64,000 nucleotides of DNA from Paragonimus westermani (lineage: Eukaryota > Platyhelminthes > Trematoda > Plagiorchiida > Troglotrematidae): assembly GCA_008508345.1 (NCBI GenBank), contig QNGE01002429.1, positions 33,391-97,390 on the forward strand, written 5' to 3'. The notes beneath the pieces are model-generated. The model worked only from the letters and a program-made list of their open reading frames with translations, had not been told where the DNA came from and searched no databases. Positions 52,209-64,000 of this stretch are shown here, piece by piece (within the stretch, counting starts at the first letter, position 1; each line of letters starts with the position of its first letter). A program made the position numbers and the translations under genes.

Positions 52209-52795
52209 ACACCGCCACCACGCCGGACCGTTATCAGATTCCGCATATCCATGACCTTCCCATTGGCCTTCTTGGGAAAGCGATCTTTTCCAAAAGTACA
52301 TCTATTCAAGTCATATAATCAAAATCCTGTGGCTCCCGATGACATCACTAGAACAGCGATCACGACCCCATTTGGCTTATTCGAATTTGTTCGTATGCCT
52401 TTTGGCCTCCGAGACGCCGCCCAAACATTTCAATGCCTCATGTACCAAGTTCTACGTGCATTAGACTTTGTATTTGTCTACATTGACGACAGACTTAATG
52501 CAGCAACAATGCGCATGAACACATATCTCACCCAAAATTTGTCTTTGAACGTTTAAATCATCGCGGCGTCAGCCAAGTGAGTCTCCGGTGCTTTCTCCAT
52601 CGAATTTCTTGGTCATTGCACTGGTAAATAAGGCATCAAGTGACTGCCGGGATTATCCATTGCCTCAGTCTATCAAGCGCCTCCGTCGATTTTTGGGAAT
52701 TGTTATTTTGTATTATCGCTTTATCCCCAATTGCTCAGACATACTGAAACGCCTGCCATTCGGTTTCATTTCAGGCGTCTCACATTTCAGCCAGC
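52139..52795 (+). pseudogene. Ty3/gypsy reverse transcriptase relic (duplicate block)
   Basis: Same three-frame RT as 47,404-48,060, with MPFGLRDAAQTFQ and YIDD at the expected offset and the same frame breaks. Confidence 0.8.
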
Positions 52796-53429
52796 GCTCC
52801 AGAAATGAAGTTCGGTGGCGTTTTGTGCAGCATTTTGTATTCAATAATTTTATTGTTCGCTCTTCTCGCCGTTACCCAACTCATTTGTACAATCCATGTT
52901 TAAACATAGTTAATCGATCGACTCAATAATAAACAGTGCTGATTTTGTCAAGGTTTGTTACGTTATTTTGAGATTGCTGAGGTTTGATTGATGTTGAAAG
53001 GTGGCCCTACGCTCTACTCTCTTCCCCAAATGAGATACATTATTCCTCCTTATTCTTACACAACCTGCCTTGACCGTTTCCCTTACCCCTATTTAGTCCG
53101 AGCCCTGTAAACTTCCAAATACCAAAATGAGACATTTTTCTTCCATATTTTTCCTCGAGTAACTTATGATTCCCGTCGTTTCTCGATGCATAAACAGTCG
53201 TTTTGCTCTGACCAAACCAATGATCATTTGTTTGAGTGAGCTCAACCCGTTTTATTGTCCACCATTGTTGATCGGTGCCTGGTTGTTAGTTTGTTGTGCG
53301 GGCACTTTCATTCTTCGATTTCTGAGGATTTTCACATTCGAGGTGAGAGACAATTATCTTGTACATTGATTCGATTAGTACCGTATTAAATCCAGTTATT
53401 ACGAGCGCCTTCTCGTTAACCGTTTCGAG

Positions 53430-53494
53430 NACATTGATTCGATTAGTACCGTATTAAATCCAGTTATTACGAGCGCCTTCTCGTTAACCGTTTC
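53430..53494. other. Single N plus unmerged contig overlap
   Basis: After the N at 53,430, bases 53,431-53,494 repeat 53,366-53,429 (also 48,631-48,694) with one visible mismatch near the end (CAAG versus CGAG). The overlap marks the right-hand contig that truly continues this locus. Confidence 0.9.
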
Positions 53495-53890
53495 AAGATA
53501 AGATTAACTCTGTCGTTGAATATTGAGAGGCAATTACAGGATCAAGAGATTACGCGTAACTCGGTGTGGACTTAAATCGTTAGCGAACGATTCAATAAAC
53601 AGTTCAACATTTACCTCCGAGGCAGCGAGCCGTACGTTATCTTTGCCTTCCGTGTCGATCGCGTACAGGTTTCGGAATAGTTAAACACCGACAGGATCAA
53701 CCATCTATTCCAGCTGAAAGCTCTCAGGGGCAACACTACGAGTCGTATCCGTTCAGTGTAATGCAAATTCTAAGCCAACACACCTTCACCACTTATTGTG
53801 AGTCACTCCCCTTTGTTTCCATCACATTTTCGATCCGCGTTCACACTCAAGCCTTTCGATAGTGTTTAAATCCCTTACACCCGTAAACTT
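53495..53890 (+). mobile_element. Ty3/gypsy LTR end and leader fragment
   Basis: AATAAACAGTTCAACATTTACCTCC at about 53,592 is shared with 45,751. After it, TCGTATCCGTTCA, TTCTAAGCCAAC, ATTGTGAGTCACT and TTTGTTTCCAT match 45,773-45,860 in order. This copy keeps about 125 bases (53,625-53,745) missing from the 45.7 kb element. It is a related fragment, probably the end of a 5' LTR plus leader; no gag follows. Confidence 0.6.
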
Positions 53891-55989
53891 CTTCGATAGC
53901 GCCATCATTTTTAATCTTTGTTTTTCTCGATCAATAGACACGACCACCACACGCCGTCTAACCTCCCTTCGTCCACGTGGATATGTAGTCAGATCACCTT
54001 TGGCGTCCCCAGAACCCTAAACTCCCTGCGACGTGGCAGTAACCTTACTAATAACACCGTACCTGTTTACATTACCTCGTGAAAGTAAATTTACTAAAAA
54101 TCACCAGCATTACGGTTGGTGTGTTGGCGTAAATATTGCAGTTTCACTCGTAGCTGTAAAATAAATCCGTGCCATCTCTACTACTGTGGGCCACATTTAC
54201 TAGGATAACACAATTTTAGCTATTACCGTTGGGAACTCTGCTTAACCAGTCTGACGTTTGTTTGAATTCTGGAGGTCGACTGGATTGTTCGTCGACATTC
54301 GTCCTCTTTGGAGGCTGTAGTGCGGTTGTGTTCAAGGCTTTCTCACGTCCAACTAACTGGCGCACTTAAATGTTGCGTTAACGTCAGCTAGTGAATGGTG
54401 AATGGATCAATAAATAAAGTCTGTTTGCAGATCCACCGTCTTCTCACCGCGGCTTCCGAGTCACGTTAACTTAAAGCTGGGGCAATCTTGGGCGTACGAA
54501 CTTAGGGCTTGGCACCAGAATAGATATTTGGGCTGATGAAGTAATCGCACAGTGAAACAATTCAGCTACGCGTGTTTGTCGACTTATCGACGCCGCATGT
54601 TCATTATTTCACGCCGTGTGTGGAATTTTCTAAGTCGTCGTCCCAACCTACCCCTTGGCGCTGTCTTTCTCTCGGGCTTATCCAATTCTACGAATTTTGA
54701 ATTTTCAAGGAATCATTATCATTTTTCGGATACGTCTTCCTTCACGTGTGCGTTTATTTTTTGTACACACCCGTTGTCGTTACAGCTTCTTCCAGTGTAT
54801 TTCGGTCGTTTCTTGGGAGTTGATTGATTAGGCCGCCACAAATGCGACCTAGACAGAAAATTCGACGCACTACCTTTCTCTTCCTGTATTTCAGTGAATT
54901 GTTTTTTCGATGAACTGAGTGCATGGTGGAAAATTTGGGGCGCACCCATTACAAACCCTCCAACCTTCCGCATCCTTTTCTGTTCCAGGTTGAGCCTGAT
55001 ACATTCATACTATATCCTCACGCACATTCTATAGCCGTTCTGTCCACTGTACTTGACCATTATTTGAATCAATACAATTTTTGTTCCAGCGTACTTTGCC
55101 TTCTGCTTTCGCATCGTCGTTGCTATAGGTAGCCACCTGTTGTAACACCCCTTGTGACACACTGGAGGGAAAGAATTAGCTGGAATTTCTCTGTTGATCA
55201 AGAGGAACGTTCATCTCAACCACAACGGATTTAGTGTGTTGAGATCTATCGTGAGCAATTACTTTGGGTCATCATAAACTCTCTCGCAAAATTGTTGATT
55301 TATTGCTTACCGTTCGTTGTAACATGTTGACTTGCACCATTTCATATGGTTAGGCGGTTCCCACAGTTTCAGTGCAATGTATTGTTTCGACAACGTCCAC
55401 GTCGCGTGTTCCTTGAAGGCACTTTCAGTTCTAATCAACCCCTGTCTCATTTTCGTTTGTGTTAACTGTGTGGTTCATATGTTTTCGTGTCTCACGGTGA
55501 AGTCAACCTGGCGTCAGACAACATACCGTTCTCCTCAATTTACCTGTGGACATGGCTACCTAAAAGATGCTGTCTTTCAGCAGGTTCAATGGGTCCAATG
55601 GTTTTGTCGCAGATCCCGTAATTTTTTAACCTCCGGGTGACCCACTTTTCGGTTTTATCGATGTCCATCCACGGGAACATTGTAGTGATTACGTCCGATA
55701 GATGGTGCCTAGCGTACATGTTTGCAAGCTGCTTATTTGAAAAACGAGTACGTGATAATAAGGCGGCAGGTAAAACTCTGTCTCTAGCGCATTAAGTAAG
55801 TACGTGTGGAAGTAGAATGACGGCGATAAGTCGGTTAACGTGGTCCCTAGTATCCGAGACTCATGCAGTCCGGTACAATTCAGAGCACAGGCAAGCATGC
55901 ACATGCAGCGAATACACTAAGGACTTGTTTTTGGGAGAAAACTGGACTTTCTTACACAATTATATCAATATTACTAAAACCTTAAATAG
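53891..55989. other. No recognisable gene (about 2.1 kb)
   Basis: Only short frames with no recognisable domain. Given the LTR fragment on the left and the LINE relic on the right, this is probably decayed transposon sequence. Confidence 0.4.
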
Positions 55990-57250
55990 GTAAAGAAAAA
56001 CATAAATATAAAATAAACAGTTAAAAAGCTATGTCAGCCTGGAGTACTCTCTCACTCTCTGAGGTCCACAGTGGTATCCAGGTCTTCATGTCGTCTACAA
56101 AAATTGAGCAATTCTACCCCATAATGACAATGACATCAGTGATGAGTATCAGGAAAAACGGTTCAAGAATAAAGCCTTGACGTGCTCCCCTTGGGGCGGG
56201 ATGCATGGAACGGTGTTCTTCATGGGTCTTCAAATTAGTAGGTTTGTTCAAAAGGTAGCTTTTTACCAGGCCAACAGTTGGCCATGGTTAGTTAGATATC
56301 GTGTTCTACCATATGAAATCGTTTCGCAAAGTCCAGGTGGACTATATCTGCACCACTGTCAGAGCCCACTGTTTGGTGAATGGGTCGTTGGTCACCAATA
56401 TGTTTGTTGCACACGACATCCCTTGACTAACTCCTTGTTACTAAGGTGTAGGAAGACTACATTCCGTCACGCGGCGTAGAATGCGGTCACCGGCTAAGCT
56501 ATCCAGGATACTTGGTACGGTTCAGCGCGAGGCGATGGAGCGGCAGTTTGTGGCACTACCATTTGTGCCATCTTTACGGAGGAACATTATACGACAGCGG
56601 TAGCATGCACTTTAGAATTTGCCTCCGTTTAATGAGTGGCGAGTTAATGCGTGCGATGGGGTAGTCAGGGCGTCCGCATATTCCTTGAGGAAACTAAGCA
56701 GCGTGTCACTCGGAACAGGCAAATCATGATTGTTGATCCTTAAGCTTCCTAAGAACACAGGCTTTTGATTTTATGATACTCATGGCAACAGTAGCGTCAT
56801 CACATGGTGGCTTACAGAAGCTCCACATCTCAGCGTATGATGAGGCTCAATGAACAATAGCTAGTTTCCAATACAGCAGCTTTCACCGTCTCCCTTTTCG
56901 TTTCGGCAGTTCCCTCTGGGGTCTCAATATTGGGTACACATTGATTAAACTTACATGTCTCGGAAAGTCACGCAAAGAATACTTTTAGGTTCGAGTTTGT
57001 TCTTTTCATGCGATCGCCCTGGAGGATATCGCGGTCACATCTGACGGTTGCATTGCATATGTCGCGCGATGCTGCGTATCTCGAATGGGCCACTTTACTC
57101 TCTCTCTACTGAAACAGATTTCACACCTAGCATTTCTTGACCAACGGTCCGTGGTTTTGCGCCTCCTACAACGTCTCACCTTCTCCGTCCGAGCAAGCCT
57201 TGGAGGCATATTCTTTCCGGTGGCTCAGCAAGCGACATCCCTGAAGGTAA
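55990..57250 (-). mobile_element. LINE reverse transcriptase relic (CR1/Jockey-like)
   Basis: On the minus strand, frames at about 56,400-56,280 give VHLDFAKRFHMVEHDI, matching the LDFxKAFDxVxH block of RT. Bases 56,200-56,183 give a PQG-like turn followed by LFLNRF (normally SGVPQGSVLGPLLF). Bases 56,107-56,033 give IFVDDMKTWIPLW and RVLQADI, the FADDxKLW catalytic block and the LQxDL that follows it. The order and spacing are right for a CR1/Jockey-type LINE, but several frameshifts and stops separate the blocks. The minus-strand basic stretch near 57,006-57,209 may be the linker before RT; that extension is inference. Confidence 0.7.
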
Positions 57251-60200
57251 TCCACTGCTACCGGTGAGTCGGGCGCTCGATTTGTCTTACGAAACACACT
57301 TTTTAAGGGGGACAGATATGCATTATGAAATGCACACTGGCTAATGAGATAATTTTTCAGCCACGTAGGAGGGCAAGTAAAGTCAAACAACTTAGTAGTA
57401 TGATCGCCCTACCTCTGCGCAGCTTGCAACTTTTGTCGGCTACCATCGTTTGGGTACATGAAATCTATTCAGGGCAATGCAACACCTAGAGGATACCTCG
57501 CCGAGGTCTCTAGTATTACACTAGGCCTGAATCTAAAGTGATTGTAAAAACTTACAGGCACAGATTTAGGTTTACCAGATGCAGACAGGAGGTCGAAATC
57601 TATGTGATGATGGCTGAGGTCCCATGTAATAAAACCATTTTAACAATTCTTCCTCGGAAAAGCCCCACAAATCAAATGAGATTTCCAACCTTCAGTAATG
57701 TAGCAGATGTAACAATTAGCAGGTCACATTGGGTGATAGGTCTCCAATATTGTTTGTTTATCTATCCGATAGTTTTACTCACCTCAACGCTTCTCTGGTC
57801 ATTTCGAGTCTCAGCAGGTGCTGAGAACGGAGTAAGAGTACAAGTCTGGTTATTCTTGATTTGTGTGAGAATGTAGCATTGTTTGAAAGCGATTTCTAGA
57901 GGAGTAGGTGATGAATCTAGAGGAGGACGTGTTTCAGCGGTCATTAACCCATTGAAAAAAGAACAGTTGCAGAAAAAGTGATCTGAACGGAGCTTCCAAA
58001 CTCCCTAATGCGTCCTCATCGGCCGTTATCGTTCATTGCAATGAAGTGCTGTTCTACGAACCCACGCTGAAGGAAAAGATGTAAGAGGCTTGTCAACGCA
58101 CAGACGCGAAAATTCATGTGAATACAAATGAAGAACTTCTAGTCGAGACCCGTGAGCGCATTTTTTCTATGCAGAGAATGGGCGCCCCGTCATTCTATCG
58201 GTGGAGATTATTTTTCCATGCCACCATCCCGCAGCAACGCACAGAGAATAAACTAGACTATATCAGGAGGCTTAGATCGTCATGTCGGTTTTCCCTGCGC
58301 CCACTCTGTTACCCTTACTTTTAGCAAATATTTACATTTACTACGACGTATGGGAACTAATATCGTCCAGCTAGCACTTAGTCATATCTAGAAGGATGTG
58401 CCGTTCACTATGGCCACTGGTGATCCGGACTTGTAGGCCACCTGTGCAAAGTAGGGCTCTGTGGAGCATATTTCTCGGAGAGTCTTCGCGAGCAGCTAGG
58501 AATTTGACTCACGCCTCCCTGTTGTCCTTGACGGTTCATACTTTTGACTTCTTGATGCCCCGCCCATCAGAAATTACATGCGGTTACCCTTATTCCATAT
58601 GGGATAACATCAGTTTGTTTAGTATTTTGTTAGTTCCGTTTCATTGCACCCGCATTTCTAAATGTTAAGAACCCTATTTATCTTATGCTGTTCGTCTCCA
58701 ACATTGCTGAATTTCAGAAAATATTCACCGATGCAACAAGCATTTGTGACCATTACAAGTGCAAAATACAGTAATCCGTGCCGTCAGTACCAGAAGCGGC
58801 GTAACGAACTGGAAACAACATGGTCTATCCACTGTAGAATGTGCAGCTTATTCTCAATACACCAGTTCACCGTGTACTTAGGAGTGCGATAGCTGTTGCC
58901 CGCCATTCGTTTGCTGCGTGCAAACGCGTGTGCTTGTTTTCGTGCCTGCTTGACTATGCCTGTCAGTGGCGCCATATTTCCGGCTTTCCCGTATGCTCAG
59001 CAACCGAATCCTGCACCTTCCTGACTTTTCTCACGTATTAATGTCCTGTAGTGCTGCATCGGTCATACTGTCACTTCTGTCTTGTATACACTTACACACT
59101 TCTATTCGTCTTTTCATTCCAACTTTTTATTTATCGCAAACAACTGAGAGTCATTGATTTATGCGCGTAGGTACTAAAGCCGCTCTACTTCAAGTGCACC
59201 GGTCTTAGCGAAGAATAGTTCAAGCAACCAGGTTTTTTCAATTGTCTATTCGATCTGCATGAGTTGCAGATTTAAAGAAAGTCAAAACACCGCTTTGCTT
59301 TCCGCTGGTTAAGCACGCATGAAGAAAGTGACTCGATGGTGTTACAGCCACTAGAAGGGCAGTTGTCCTCTCAGATGCATGCACAGAAGAGAAAGCCTTC
59401 GGAGGGGGAATAATTGTTCTACGGGGTCAAGTCCTCGCAACGCCATCACCAGCTCAGCTAGCTATGTCAGTCTTTGCAACTTCTTTCCTCCCATGTGTCA
59501 CAAACTGAGCGTCAAATCATTCAGAATGTCAATCGGGCATTCGACAAATTGAATCGCTACCCTCAGTCCTGAGCGTTTGGGAGAGCACTGGTTTTTGAAC
59601 CCTTCAACACGAGCGTACAGGACATACCTCTCAACCGTTCCTTGTAACTCAGGGATAAGTGTGATCAGCTGACTGAGGTCTGGGCCCCAATCACGATCGA
59701 TCATAGGCTGCAATTGGTGACTACGGATGTATTTTCTTTTTTCACTGTCCTCACTTAGGTTTGTTCGGGAGCAGTAGATGGTTTCTGTTGACGTCACTCC
59801 AGTGAACGACCATCTGGGCACATGCATGGGCGCCGAGTACGCGACAGTCACTTGGACGCATTCTTCCATTTTACGCGCTCCACAGTTTATTACACGGCTG
59901 TGCATAAAAAGTTTATTCAAAAAGCTAGGAACGGGGTAAAGAGGGTGTGGTCATCTCCCACGAATGAATGGACACTTCCTTTGTTCCTTCCGTTCAGAAT
60001 TTCTTTTAGCGGCTTCACATTGTCTCTTTCAAACTACTGACCACAACAAATAGAACAGTCGAACTTTCCGTCGGTGGAAACACTCAGTCACCCTCCAAAC
60101 TCACAAGAGCTAAATGGAAAGAGGCCGTGAGTTGTGGTTCCAAGATTGCTGCTCGTGTTCTCCGTAGGATCACTGACGGACGTACAGACAATGACGTCAT

Positions 60201-60389
60201 GCCCTCAGCCACTTAGGAAGGCCTTTGGGACGACCAGGTGAATGAGACCGGGTCCAGAACATTCGCTACCTACCTTCCCTTACAAACTCTTAATCCTTAT
60301 CCTCCCATACTCTTCCCGCATCCTCCTGTCTTTCTCACGAAAGTGAACAAAGAAGTAGATTTAAAACACATATGCAACTCGTCTGACGC
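57251..60389. other. No recognisable gene (about 3.1 kb)
   Basis: Contains a 140-codon minus-strand frame (59,498-59,920) and a 112-codon plus-strand frame (57,538-57,876), neither with a domain I recognise. Placed between two LINE relics, the stretch is likely decayed repeat DNA. Confidence 0.4.
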
Positions 60390-62290
60390 TGTGCAGTAAC
60401 TTACAAGAAATCAGACACTTAGCGCATGAAACACAACCGCACATCTACTTTGCGGAGACCTGGTTTACAGGTAAAAATAAGGACATTTAATTGAATGTCT
60501 TCCGATATGCAGTGTACCGTGCTAATTTCAGTCGGGGGAGAATGAGGGTGTTGTAATCATTTTAATAGAAACTCGACGCCCACATTCTTCCCGAAATTTC
60601 AGTCTTCTGATGAAGATGTAACTTCATGGCTTCCACTAGCATCGCGCGGCCCCTATCGGAGGTTCTGTATCGCTCTCACGCAACGCTTCAGATAATAAAA
60701 ATCAACTCGATATCCGAGGGAAGGTCCTAGTATTGAAGAGTTTCATTATCTGTTTGTGATAGTTGGCTTCAGCGCACCCGCAATAAACGGGACATCGCCG
60801 TCACACCAAGCAAATGGAAGCGAATCCTTAATTACCTTAACGATGTTGATATAGCGGAGAGCATGCACACAATATATCAACACCCCGACGCGCCATCGTT
60901 CCGGTCAGATTTTTCCTTTACTGGCCTAGTAATCAGTAATGGGGGCCAAACGGTAGAGAGGGTGGTCATAAAGCTGCTGCTCGGACACAATGTTCACCAC
61001 CATTGATTCTATCAGTTACTGGTTACCGGAACCACATAATTGTTCGCACTTCGAAATTTCATCCACGCCGATTTTACTGGCCTGAAAAACTATCTACAAT
61101 CGCTTCTATTTGAATACGACCTTGTGAACCAGAATTGCAATGCGTTTGACAGAGAACGGTTTCTTTTTGTCGCACGAATTGCGCTTTCTCAATTATCGCT
61201 TTTTTAAAGAAAGCCCACCCGTGTTATTGTAAGTTTGGTACTGATTAGTCAATACGAAATGCTTGCACCACCTGACCCTTCCCTGGACTTAATGTCTTAT
61301 CCTCAGTCGCTTATTAAATATATTTTGCTCCGCTTAGATACACTTAACTTTTCCTCTTATCTTTGTCGCTATCGCCCCCAAGTTTTATCTACCCCTCTAA
61401 TGGTAATCTGATTAGTGAGGCTTGTGCACAATCTACGAACCCCCCAATTCATACTACATTTTTCACTGCCCGACCTGTATTGCTTTAGGACAAGTCAAGT
61501 TATAGTTTTGAAATAACGCAGTCTTGAACTAAGGTGACTAAAACAGGGTGCGCTCACTCCCGAGACGTGGATTCGCTGAATCGAAGCCGCTTCGAATACT
61601 GTTCGCATGGCGCCCTTGTATACCAAGCTTTCATGTATGGTAGCTTCTTCTTTTCGATCCCACACAAGAAGCCAGGCATCAAGTGAAATGAATTCTCTCT
61701 GGTCTTCTTAGTTAACAGTTCTCAAACATACACACCACAAATTTTGATACAGGGACGACACGGCAAAATATCGATTAACAGCGTTGCTTCTGGTGGTTTC
61801 TGAGGTAACGGAGGGTTTACTAGTTGACTTTGTCTAGGCAAAGGTCGAGTGACTGAAGCTAACCACTGAGCGGTGGCACGGCCTTCCTAATGAAGATTCA
61901 TGGGGCAAAAATATGCTGCTTGCTGGTGACTTCCGGGCGAAGGCTGCTGACGCAGAACTAACCACGGATATCGTTTGTCTTGACTGTTTCAAAGTCTGCG
62001 ACAAGGTCGATCATTCTAACTTGTGACGGAATCTCAACAGTTATGGCCTCTAAGCACGCATACTTAGGTTACTAGAAGATTACGTGACTGAACTTGGTTT
62101 TGAAGTTAAGGTGAGTGGATGGTTGCTGATGTTGTGAACCGAGAAGGCGGATGACACAAAGGTGATTTATTTTGGGGAAATCAGTACACGAGTTATACGT
62201 CTCACCGGACTACGAACACAAATACCGATTTGTACACAACACTGATCTGAGGAGGTTCCGGTCGCTTTGGACGCCAGGCCTCAGTTCCCT
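60390..62290 (+). mobile_element. LINE relic with endonuclease and RT blocks
   Basis: Blocks appear in the correct order on the plus strand. About 60,412-60,475 reads RHLAHETQPHIYFAETWFT, the ETWL-type entry of an APE-like endonuclease. 60,755-60,910 reads VGFSAPAINGTSPS...NTPTRHRSGQ, the DFNxPxIDW and PTRxRxxQ segments. 61,045-61,200 reads NFIHADFTGLKNYLQSLL, the linker before RT. 61,968-62,100 reads VCLDCFKVCDKVDHSNL...NLNSYGL, the LDFxKAFDKVDH block. Beyond that RT decays. Stops are frequent and the catalytic FADD block was not found. The element nicked DNA and copied its RNA when intact; this copy cannot. Confidence 0.7.
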
Positions 62291-63349
62291 CATTTAGAGA
62301 AAGCCATTCCATATGGTGCTGCCCTCCAAAGATCCTTCCCGCATTCCCCTCGTATTTTTCCCGCGGCCATTTCGATCACGTTGTTGACTCGTTACTATGT
62401 AGTGGTGGTGTACTTCATATAGCGCGACCGTCCGTCCTCATTACACTAGGTTATTTCCTTGCCAACGTCGGCGTTCTGCAAGAACCACTCTCAGGTGATT
62501 TTTCCTTCCTTGTTTCCTTCCTTGTGCTACTTAGTACAGTTAGCCCACTTTGTAAACCAGAAACCCACAGAATATAGCTTTCTGTCCTGCATCAAAATTT
62601 GTACAAGCGTGCATATTCGCCACAAGACCGTGCTAACTACCACCTCGATAACACAGCTATTGGTGTGGGCATTTGAATTAGACGTGGAAACCGCAGTGAC
62701 GGACAGTCTGAGTCTGCCTACAAATTGTGCAGCCATTTTTGAATCAGTACATATAGTGTTCGAATGGTTGCAGGAATTTGTGGAAACTTCCACTTGGAAG
62801 TGACCCCCAATATGTCTCTGTAACCCACCCACACCTAGGGAAAAGAACCTACTGGCGTGTTCCTCTAATATTGATAAATTGCCACACATCTGAAGTGTTC
62901 ACTGACGGAAATTGAGGGGATTGCGGGGCTTAGGAATATTATATATCCGGAAGTACTATCAGAATAAAGTCGGTCACGGGTAAATTATCAAATAACCCAG
63001 GGTAGACCTGATTCTTACGAACAAAATGCTTCAAACCCCAGGCAGTCTGCTGGTACATCTCCTCCCTCTGAATACAAATGAACGCTTAATGGGTCGCTCG
63101 CTGTAACTGAGCAATAGAACACGCAGGTTGCTCTGTATTCCAGTGAGTTCAGCGGTTCGTACACGGGTTCGAGGCTGGGGGTCCAAACTACCCGGATCCG
63201 GTCAAATTGTTCGTTTCGATGTCCAGAGGATTTCTGTTGGCCTGCAAGGCAGTCACTGAAAACAGGGTGTAGCACCGCTCTTGGGGGTTACAGAGAGTAC
63301 CAAGAACGGAGTGAGATAATAATCTAGCAGAACAGAATAATTTACTAAT
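62291..63349. other. No recognisable gene (about 1 kb)
   Basis: Overlapping open frames of 114 and 120 codons on opposite strands (62,459-62,889) and an 86-codon minus-strand frame (63,015-63,275) show no known domain. The part next to 63,350 may be the 3' untranslated end of the LINE that follows on the minus strand. Confidence 0.4.
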
Positions 63350-64000
63350 CTAACGGTTTATTAAGTAGGTGAGAATCCAATAACACTTAGAGACAGCCCT
63401 TAGAAGGATAACCAACCATTTCTAGTGGAAGGTCGTTCCAGTAGTCTATTACTCTATAAGAGAAGAACTGTTGTCTTAGGAGGGTCCGAGATCGGAGCTT
63501 ATAGAGTTTCTTGTCGTGACCACTTCGACTGTTCCCAATTACTAGGGTAAAGACTTGTTGCACGAGTCCTGTGCTAAGGAGAAAGTGTGTAAGTCGCCGC
63601 GGAGTCTTCGAAACTCAAGTGGATAAATATCAAGAATTTCGAGATGAGACTCGTAGGAGAGATGCCGTAAGCCAGTGACCATTTTGTGGTCAGTGGCGAG
63701 TGTGTCCTTCTTCAAACCGGCATGGACGACTTGGTTGGCATACTCGAGCAGTGGTTTTATGTATACTCCGTAAAGCATGTGAAAAGTGTACCGGTCCATG
63801 CGGGGGAAGGCTATTTTACCATCCCAAGAGTCATAAAACCTTTTTTGGCGGCCAGCTGGTGGTGATAAGAGAAGGACAAACCAGACGCAGCCAAATCCCT
63901 AAGTCTTTTTTGAGGACAACTTTCGCGATATCTATTGCACGAATAGGTTCCCGGAGTCTCTTCCGAGCGACATGTGCGCACACTTGCCGTCGTTTGAAAG
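63350..64000 (-). mobile_element. LINE 3' part (RT C-terminal region), runs off the window
   Basis: The minus strand from 64,000 reads FSYHHQLAAKKGFMTLG, then after a frame change MDRYTFHMLYGVYIKPLLEYANQVV, GLRHLSYESHLEILDIYPLEFRRLRGDL and, in the next frame, LVIGNSRSGHDKKLYKLRSRT, QQFFSYRVIDYWNDLPLEMV. This is the standard C-terminal series of CR1/Jockey-type LINEs (LYxxYVRPxLEY, GLRxLSYExRL, RRxRGDL, FFSxRVVxxWNxLP). Two frame breaks show decay, but the blocks are well kept, making this the least eroded LINE in the window. The RT palm and endonuclease would lie beyond 64,000. Confidence 0.85.

Larger units (their letters stand above)
49437..53429 (+). repeat. Near-exact second copy of 44,702-48,694
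   Basis: Every landmark recurs at a constant offset of 4,735 bases: the insertion repeat (49,485), LTR-like repeats (about 50,373 and 52,818), gag (50,778-51,221), protease (51,555-52,208) and RT with YIDD (52,479-52,490). The only difference I noticed is C at 45,321 versus A at 50,056. The copy starts exactly where the palindromic arm of the foldback element ends and stops at the same base as copy 1. This suggests an unmerged duplicate or allelic contig placed in tandem, not a real duplication. Confidence 0.9.

Noticed and set aside
54533..54557. CTGATGA followed by GTGAAAC, a second hammerhead candidate
   Set aside because: The bases between cannot form stem II and there is no matching cleavage triplet with stem I.
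59498..59920. 140-codon minus-strand open frame
   Set aside because: No motif of LINE, LTR or host families; surrounded by decayed repeats.
62459..62889. Overlapping 114- and 120-codon frames on opposite strands
   Set aside because: Opposite-strand overlap without any domain indicates chance openness.

Overview
This window looks like a piece of a flatworm (probably trematode) nuclear genome. The evidence is indirect: host exons are few and carry spliceosomal junctions, the one recognisable gene has an intron of about 11.6 kb, and the rest is a graveyard of eukaryotic transposons. These include LINE reverse transcriptase relics in styles familiar from flukes, a Ty3/gypsy relic, and a Pol III-type SINE ending in a hammerhead ribozyme, the arrangement known from the schistosome Sm-alpha family. 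There are no bacterial operons, CRISPR arrays or phage genes. The species cannot be fixed from the sequence.

Layout. 1-110: the end of a SINE with a complete hammerhead ribozyme core. 110-9,480: no recognisable gene. 9,483-9,562 (-): a tRNA-like unit with Pol III A and B boxes. 9,870-10,981 (+): a dead LINE tail, with a near-identical inverted partner at 36,174-37,085. 16,693-29,749 (-): a 12-TM transporter gene of the SLC43 family, seen as two large exons (29,049-29,749, then 16,693-17,421); at least one short 5' exon is missing. Its intron holds a perfect 158-bp inverted repeat around a 5-N gap (probably an assembly error), a polypurine tract and a decayed second hammerhead SINE. 33,555-34,683: two inverted copies of an unnamed ~220-bp repeat. 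44,160-45,068: a palindromic foldback element with 12-bp terminal inverted repeats and TA flanks, apparently interrupted by a third copy of that repeat. 45,638-48,205: a Ty3/gypsy relic (gag, protease, RT) lacking RNase H and integrase.

A 742-N gap (48,695-49,436) is followed by an almost exact second copy of 44,702-48,694 at 49,437-53,429. A lone N at 53,430 and a 64-bp repeated overlap come next. The duplication is therefore most likely an unmerged contig rather than biology. From 53.5 kb to the end the sequence is dense in broken retroelements: an LTR/leader fragment (53,495-53,890), a minus-strand LINE RT relic (about 55,990-57,250), a plus-strand LINE relic with endonuclease and RT motifs (about 60,390-62,290), and a minus-strand LINE 3' part that leaves the window at 64,000.

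The only host gene supported here is the SLC43-like transporter, whose relatives move large neutral amino acids or purine nucleobases. Everything else recognised is mobile DNA or its remains. The biologically richest items are the hammerhead SINE and the foldback element with its nested insertion.
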